Origin: Lota lota
Lineage: Eukaryota; Chordata; Actinopteri; Gadiformes; Lotidae
DNA length: 64,000 bases
Direction: 5' to 3'
NCBI GenBank assembly: GCA_026745465.1
Contig: JACYXH010000705.1
Coordinates: forward strand, 1,435,001 to 1,499,000
Positions 36,301 to 45,279 of this stretch are shown one piece after another (the first letter of the stretch is position 1; each line of letters starts with the position of its first letter). The translations under genes and the position numbers were made by a program. The notes beneath the pieces are model-generated. The model was not told the DNA's origin. It did no database searches and saw only the letters and a program-made list of their open reading frames with translations.

Positions 36301-38408
36301 ATAAAGCAGGCAGTGTTTAACTTTGACTATAGTATTAACTAGTTAACCTTAGCAGATAAGTCGGTATAAGTAAAGGGAGGGAAGGAATGCAGGGGGCTCC
36401 TTTCTTTATGGCCGTCATAAAGCCCTCCCCGTCTCTTCCTCTCAGGATGGCGTGGGCCAGGTATAGAGAGGTTCACAGCTTTTTAGGGGCCACCTTGGAT
36501 TCAGCTGAGTAAGGGGTTCATCTCAGGGGCGGCAGATGGGGTAAATGAGTGACACACGAATGCCCCTCGGAACGTAGGCCTTCGTGGACTCTGCTTTTTT
36601 CCACACTGGTTTCAGTCATGTAGGCGAGATACTGCTTATACTGTCTTTAAACCCCAGTACATTCCTCCCATACTTTCTGGACGGGTTTGGTCCTCCTCAG
36701 CTGCCGTCCGACGCCACGCGGCCACTGGACGAGGAAGAGTTCAGCCCGCAGGTCCGAGATGTAAGTACTCCCTAACCCTGAAGTACCCCCTAACCCCGAA
36801 GTACTCCCTAACCCTGAAGTACCCCCTAACCCGGAAGTACCCCCTAACCCCGAAGTACCCCCTAACCCGGAAGTACCCCCTAACCCTGAAGTACCCCCTA
36901 ACCCCGAAGTACCCCCTAACCCCGAAGTACTCCCTAACCCCGAAGTACTCCCTAACCCTGAAGTACTCCCTAACCCTAAAGTACTCCCTAACCCTGAAGT
37001 ACTCCCTAACCCTGAAGTACACCCTAACCCTGAAGTACACCCTAACGCTAGCTACCTGAGCCCAGAGATGAAAGATGAATGCTTACTAATGACTCGTTAG
37101 TGGTGGACTGGTTATAGTTCATCCCTTTACTGATTTGCTTGGTTTGGTCCAAGGCTGTGATCACCTCCAACGGGAAACTCACCCCCAAGTTTGAATACAT
37201 TGAGAAGATGCGGGAACGAAGGTAAGACTTTACCTACTCTACATGTTTTCTGATTGCTCTCTGCTTTAGTTATGATCAAATGTACTTTGATTAATCCCAG
37301 GAGCTGTTTCTTTATTCACGCCTATCGAGCATGTTATAAAATGACCACGTTGTAGTGCAACCATTCTTTGAAATGCAACCGACGCGCGTTGTAAAGATTG
37401 CACGACAGGTAAAGCTTGCGTGTGGACGTTGGCGCTAACGTTAAACCCCCCAGCGGGACTTGGTAGCTAGTGCTAATCCTGCTAAACTGGCCGTCGCGCT
37501 CCTGCTTCTCTGTGTCCGCGCTGACCCCCTGCGGTGTGTGAGAGATACTAACAAATAGTAAACGCTGCAAATCTACTGGGAGTCCCAACATTTTTTTATG
37601 TTGTTGATAAATCAGATGATTTCAATCTGGAAGATTGTTTCTCCTTCCACCACTGACATCCAGAAAACCCCAGTTTGATGTATTTTAGAAGGAGATGTTC
37701 TTCCAGTTATCTTCTAGAAGGAGATGTTCCTCCAGTTATCTTTTAGAAGGAGATGTTCTTCCAGTTATCTTCTAGAAGGAGATGTTCCTCCAGTTATCTT
37801 CTAGAAGGAGATGTTCCTCCAGTTATCTTTTAGAAGGAGATGTTCCTCCAGTTATCTTTTAGAAGGAGATGTTCCTCCAGTTATCTTCTAGAAGGAGATG
37901 TTCCTCCAGTGTTCTGTTGAGGCTGTAGGCTAACCTTGGCTCCTCTAGTCTGTAAGAGTTTAAGAACATGACTCTGGAGGCTGTAGGCTAACCTTGGCTC
38001 CTCTAGTCTGTAAGAGTTGAAGAACATGACTCTGGAGGCTGTAGGCTAACCTTGGCTCCTCTAGTCTGTAAGAGTTGAAGAACATGACTCTGGAGGCTGT
38101 AAAAGGCGTATGGAATGTCCTTCTGTAAGCCTTAAGCCCCCGGTCAGAAGAGAGGTGCCGTTTTAACACTGCTCCACTAAACCCTGGACCTGAGAACAGT
38201 TGCAGCATCTTTACAACTGTCGCCTTCTTTCTCTTCAGACAAGCGATGCTACATCATAATCCTCTTTATTCACTTAGTCTTCTTAAGATATGTAAAACGA
38301 CTTAAGTCTTCTTAAGATATGTAGAGTGGGGCCCAAGTTGTTTTTTAATTAAGACTCCTCCTGCGCTAACATAGCTTCTGCACGTGTGACCTGTCCTGTC
38401 CAATCAGC

Positions 38409-38490
<82 letters not shown>

Positions 38491-38744
38491 GGAGGAGTTT
38501 GTTGTTTGGTTTAACTTGAACTCTCTAACCCAAACCAAAAATAATCAAGAGAGCCAGGGGAACACAGAATGAAGCCCTAACAGAGTCCAGATAAAGATTC
38601 ACGTTTAAGACCACAAAAACAGGTTTCAAATGTCTAAATATGCATTTATACACAGGGTATTTTGCCAATATAGATTGTTCATACACATTCACAAAAAAAA
38701 ATAAGTAAAAGAATAATCCACAGAAATGTCATAATGTAGTGGAT

Positions 38745-38838
<94 letters not shown>

Positions 38839-41800
38839 GTAAAGGCCTTTGTGTATCTTAAAAGCGCTATATAAATGCAGTTCCTTATTATCTTGTATGA
38901 AACATAAAACGTCAGCGGACTGCTTTGTCATTTAAACCTTTACTTTGAAAAGTACAGGATGTTGGCCGTAGGGCAACGGTAAATAAATACGTCTGACAGC
39001 TCCACAAAGCCACCGAACAGAGATCGGTGTTCAGCTCGCAGGACTCGCCAACATTTTGGATCCGAACGAAATGTAAGTTTGGACGTAAGCTTGACCCGAG
39101 CGGATCCGTCGTCCGTGAATCAGCCGCACGCGTCTTTTACTTTTCGAGCGACGGGCCGTCTGAAGCAGGGTCTCTGGCCCCTCCATGCGTCCTGAATGAC
39201 GCTCCGACGCGAGCTGGAAACCCCTCCGCGCACTGCAGTCGAATGCACGTTCAAAACGTCCCGAGGCCAGAGCGTTTAAACGCGTTCACAGCGTGCGGCT
39301 TTTTAGACTTCAGACACTCAGAGAATGGCCCAAAGACATCGGATGTCCAAAGAACAAACGATAGTGATTTGTTGTTGCGATTAGTTTCATTTTCGTAGAA
39401 ATGTCCTTGTCCTTGTATTTTTGATATTCAACTTTGTAAAATGTATAATTAATGGAGCACAAGAAGAGCTTTATGTGATTACAACTAATAACAATAATAA
39501 TGAAGAAGCACTAACAAATATTGTTTCAGATATTAGCTTAAAAATGTAAATGAATATCAATGTTTTGTGACAATAAAAGGAAAGAAATTCACAGATGGAA
39601 AAATGATTGGGCTGTTAAACAAATCCAGAGAGGGTTTTGTTGTGGTCTGAGGGGTGGAAGGGTGGTCTAATCCTGGTGGTCTAATCCTGGGGGTCTAATC
39701 CTGGTGGTCTAATCCTGGTGGTCTAATCCTGGGGGTCTAATCCTGGGGGTCTAATCCTGGGGGTCTAATCCTGGTGGTCTAATCCTGGGGGTCTAATCCT
39801 GGTGGTCTTCCAGGGAGCAGGCCCAGATCCTGAGGAAGGAGGGCATGAAGAGGGTTCTGGTCCTGGGGTCTGGCTACGTCTCTGGACCCGTAGTGGAGTA
39901 CCTGACCCGCGACCCCGGTACCCAGGTCACCGTAGGTGAGGCCCCTGGCTGATCAGTATTAGTGATTATGTTAAATATAAATCATTGTTAACCCATGTGT
40001 TCATTATGAATCCCAAGCTGGTATTTCTCAGCCTAGGATGACATTTATATTGTGTCCTTAGCCACTGTAGTTATAGAAATACAGCGTGCTTCAGAAAGAA
40101 ATCCACAAACAGGAACCGGAAATGAGTTTAAAAGAACAACAAACGTCAGTATCATCTGAGAACCCATGAAACCACTTCAGTTATGAATTATTATTAGTGG
40201 ATCCTTAAGGAACTCTGTGTCCTGTACTGCTGTCTGTGGCCCCACCTGATGTGTTGTCTTGTTTCCTTGGCGACCGTTTCCGTGGTAGCGTCTGCGATGC
40301 TGCAGCAGGCGGAGGAGCTGGCCGGGCGGTACCCCAACACCATCCCAGTGATGCTCAACATCAGCCAGGAAGGAGAAGATGGGAGCCTGGACCGGATGGT
40401 CAGAGACCATCACCTGGTCATCAGGTAGACCCGCCCTCAGAATGAACAGTTATACACACGTTATACAATATATTATAATACTAACTATAATACACACAGA
40501 ATACAATATAATACTAAATATAATACACACATTATACAATATATTATAATACTAAATATAATACTCACAGAATATAATATATTATAATACTGAATATAAT
40601 ACGTTATACAATATATAATATACTAAATATAATATACACAGAATGTAATATAATACTAAATATAAGACACACGTTATACAATATATAATATAATACTAAA
40701 AATAATATACACAGAATATAATATAATACTAAATATAATACACACAGAATATAATATATATATCATATAATACACACGTTATACAATATATCATAATACT
40801 AAATATAAAACAGACGTAATATAATGTATATATATATATATATATATCATATATTACTAAATATAATATACACATATATCAAATAATACTAAATATAATA
40901 TACACATATATCATATAATAATAAATATAATATATACGTAATATAATATACACATATATAAAAGAGTAATACATATAATATAAACATTATATAATAATAA
41001 CATAATAATATAATATACACATCCTATTTACAATATGAATATAGTAAACAGACATATACACAATATAAATATTATATACACAATGTAAATATAATACACA
41101 CATCATATACACAATATAGATGTTGGTAATTCTAACCTGTTGCTCTGTGTTGTCAGTATGCTAGGTGGAGGAGCTAACGCTAACCTGTTTCTCTGTGTGT
41201 TGTCAGTATGCTAGGTGGCGCTTACACTAACCTGTTGCTCTGTGTGTTGTCAGCATGCTAAGTGCTGCTAACGCTAACCTGTTGCTCTGTGTGTTGTCAG
41301 CATGCTAGGGGGAGGAGCTAACGCTAACCTGTTGCTCTGTGTGTTGTCAGCATGCTAAGTGCTGCTAACGCTAACCTGTTGCTCTGTATGTTGTCAGCAT
41401 GCTAGGTGGACGTGCTAACTTTAACCTCTTGCTCTGTGTGTTGTCAGCATGCTAAGTGCTGCTAACGCTAACCTGTTGCTCTGGGAGGAGCTAACGCTAA
41501 CCTGTTTCTCTGTGTGTTGTCAGTATGCTAGGTGGACGAGCTAACTTTAACCTGTTGCTCTGTGTGTTGTCAGCATGCTAGGTGGGAGTGCTAACGCTAA
41601 CATGTTTCTCTGTGTGTTGTCAGTTTGCTGCCCTACAGCTTCCACCCCCTGGTGGCCAGACACTGCATCAGGAGGAAGATCAACATGGTGACCGCTAGCT
41701 ACCTGAGCCCAGAGATGAAGAGCCTGCAGCAGGGGTACACACTCACTCACTCACTCACTCACTCACTCACTCACTCACTCACTCGGAAGCATAATTGATG

Positions 41801-44800
41801 TTAATGTGTGTGTAGTGCTGAGGAGGCGGGCATCACCATAGTGAATGAGATGGGTCTGGACCCGGGCATCGACCACATGTTGGCCATGGAGTGTATCGAC
41901 CAGGCGAAGACCGACGGCTGCACTGTGAGTGGGGCGGGGGGGGTGTTCTTTCTCAGCTAATGATTGTGGAACATATGTTGACAGATGCTCAGTGGCAGAC
42001 ATATTGATCAGTCCGACCAGCTGACCAACCGTTCGGTCACGTCTCTCTCTCGCCCTCGCTTTCTGTCGCTGTCTTTCTCTCTCTCTGATGATTGCCCTTG
42101 TTGTCATGGTGACGGAGGTTTGGTTTTCATGGTGATGAAGATTTTGGTTGTCATGGTGACGGAGGTTTGGCGGCCTGGTCGTCATGGTGATGGAAGTGTG
42201 TGTGGCCTGGTCGTCGTGGTGACTGAGGTGTGTGTGGCCTGGTCGTCATGGTGACGGAGGTGTGGCGGCCTGGTCGTCGTGGTGACGGAGGTGTGGCGGC
42301 CTGGTCGTCGTGGTGACGGAGGTGTGGCGGCCTGGTCGTCGTGTTGACGGAGGTGTGTCGGCCTGGTCGTCGTGGTGACGGAGGTGTGGCGGCCTGGTCG
42401 TCGTGGTGACGGAGGTGTGGCGGCCTGGTCGTCGTGGTGACGGAGGTGTGGCGGCCTGGTCGTCGTGGTGACGGAGGTGTGGCGGCCTGGTCGTCGTGGT
42501 GACGGAGGTGTGTGGCCTGGTCGTCATGGTGACGGAGGTGTGGCGGCCTGGTCGTCGTGGTGACGGAGGTGTGGCGGCCTGGTCGTCGTGGTGACGGAGG
42601 TGTGTCGGCCTGGTCGTCGTGGTGACGGAGGTGTGTGTGTGTGCAGGTGGAGTCGTACAGCTCGTTCTGCGGAGGCCTGCCGGCCCCTGAGTGCTCTGAT
42701 AACCCTCTGCGCTACAAGTTCAGCTGGAGCCCCCTGGGGGTGCTGATGAACACCGTGAGCCAGGCGGTCTACATCAAGGACCACAAGGTACGCCTTCACT
42801 CGCTGGGGGGGGTGCTTCACCTGGGGGGCTTCCTGTGGGGGTCCTAATGGGTGTGTGGTCCTCCCAGGTGGTGGAGGTCCCAGCAGGGGGGGCTCTGATG
42901 GAGTCTGCCATCCCCATGGACTTCCTGCCAGGCTTCAACCTGGAGGGATTCCCCAACCGGGACAGCACCAAGTACGCCGAGCCCTACGGCATCCAGGACG
43001 CCCACACCCTCATCCGGGGAACCCTCCGCTACAAGGTACCTGAACCCCTCCTCCTCAGGGTCCCTGAACCCCTCCTCCAGGGTCCCTGAACCCCTCCTCC
43101 TCAGGGTACCTGAGCCCCTCCTCCTCAGGGTCCCTGAACCCCTCCTCCTCAGGGTACCTGAGCCCCTCCTCCTCAGGGTACCTGAACCCCTCCTCCTCAG
43201 GGTCCCTGAACCCCTCCTCCTCAGGGTACCTGAACCCCTCCTCCAGGGTCCCTGAACCCCTCCTCCTCAGGGTACCTGAGCCCCTCCTCCTCAGGGTACC
43301 TGAACCCCTCCTCCTCAGGGTCCCTGAACCCCTCCTCCAGGGTCCCTGAACCCCTCCTCCTCAGGGTACCTGAGCCCCTCCTCCTCAGGGTACCTGAGCC
43401 CCTCCTCCTCAGGGTACCTGAGCCCCTCCTCCTCAGGGTCCCTGAGCCCCTCCTCCTCAGGGTACCTGAGCCCCTCCTCCTCAGGGTACCTGAGCCCCTC
43501 CTCCTCAGGGTACCTGAACCCCTCCTCCTCAGGGTACCTGAGCCCCTCCTCCTCAGGGTACCTGAGCCCCTCCTCCTCAGGGTACCTGAGCCCCTCCTCC
43601 TCAGGGTACCTGAGCCCCTCCTCCTCAGGGTACCTGAGCCCCTCCTCCTCAGGGTACCTGAACCCCTCCTCCTCAGGGTACCTGAGCCCCTCCTCCTCAG
43701 GGTACCTGAGCCCCTCCTCAGGGTACCTGAGCCCCTCCTCCTCAGGGTACCTGAGCCCCTCCTCCTCAGGGTACCTGAACCCCTCCTCCTCAGGGTACCT
43801 GAGCCCCTCCTCCTCAGGGTACCTGAGCCCCTCCTCAGGGTACCTGAGCCCCTCCTCCTCAGGGTACCTGAGCCCCTCCTCCTCAGGGTACCTGAGCCCC
43901 TCCTCCTCAGGGTACCTGAAGCCCTCCTCCTCAGGGTACCTGAGCCCCTCCTCCTCAGGGTACCTGAACCCCTGTCCTGGTGTCTGACCCCATCTATCTT
44001 ACTGTACCTGAACCTGCTCATGTTTCCCTCCATGAGTGGAGATGTTGTGGGTTAGGGTACTAACCGGTGCTGTGTCTCCACAGGGCTTCATCGACGCCAT
44101 GAGTGGCTTTGTGAAGCTGGGTCTGATCAACACGGAGCCCACCTCCATTCTCCAGACTGGCTCCACCCGAGTGTCCTGGGTAATTCACTTATTCATGCTC
44201 GTTAGTAAGAAGGGATGATTGGCGTGTGTATAATACGGTTTACTACAACTTGATGCTTCACATCGTGCACCTGAAGTAGTTTGAAAAGTACAAGAGATTA
44301 GTTTTAGGTTGGAAACGGACAGCAAGGCATCCTGGGAAAAGCAGTCCTTTGAGTGTGTGTCATGAGAGGTAACATGAGTACCTCTTGCGGCCACAGAGGG
44401 AGCTGCTCTGCACCCAGATGGGCGTGTCCAGCTCCCTCCCCCAGGAGGCCTTTGAGGAGGCGGTGTACCAACGCATCGGAAGGAGCGACTTCAGGATGGA
44501 CACCCTGAGAAGGTGAGGTCCTATCGCACTGGAACCAGTGAGAGGGTGAGGTCCTATCGCACTGGAACCAGTGAGAGGGTGAGGTCCTGTCGCACTGGAT
44601 CCAGTGAGAGGGTGAGGTCCTATCGCACTGGAACCAGTGAGAGGGTGAGGTCCTGTCGCACTGGAACCAGTGAGAGGGTGAGGTCCTGTCGCACTGGAAC
44701 CAGTGAGAGGGTGAGGTCCTATCGCACTGGAACCAGTGAGAGGGTGAGGTCTTATCGCACTGGAACCAGTGAGAGGGTGAGGTCTTATCGCACTGGAACC

Positions 44801-45247
44801 AGTGAGAGGGTGATGGTGTGTCTTCATCCCTCTAAAACCAGTGAGAGGTCCTATCACAATAGATCCAGTGAGAGGGTGATGGTGTGTCTTCATCCCTCTA
44901 AAACCAGTGAGAGGGTGAGGTCTTCATCACACCAGAACCAGTGAAAACAGGATCATTTACAGCTCTAGAGGAATGAATAATTAATACAAGTCAGCTTGTA
45001 ATGAAGATTCACAGATGTGTCTTTTACAGTGGGAGACCCCCACCACCACAGCATGTGTGGTGTTGTGTTTGGTGTGTGTGTTGTGTTGTGTATTGTATGT
45101 GTGTGTGTATGTGTGTGTGGTTTTGGTATGTGGTTTGTGGTTTGGTGTGTGTAGATGTTATTATGTGTGTTGTGTGTAGGTGTTATTGTGTGTGTGGGTG
45201 TAGGTGTTATTGTGTGTGTGCAGGAATTATTGTGTGTGTGTTTGGTG

Positions 45248-45279
<32 letters not shown>

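Noticed and set aside
36776..37045. A CRISPR-like array (regular short repeats) in aass intron 11
   Set aside because: This is eukaryotic DNA. The repeats are contiguous 18-bp copies with no unique spacers, and no cas genes exist. The same applies to the other arrays.
39027..39398. 123-codon frame in aass intron 12 as a nested gene
   Set aside because: No family similarity. Length is explicable by high GC, and there is no convincing start context or polyadenylation signal.
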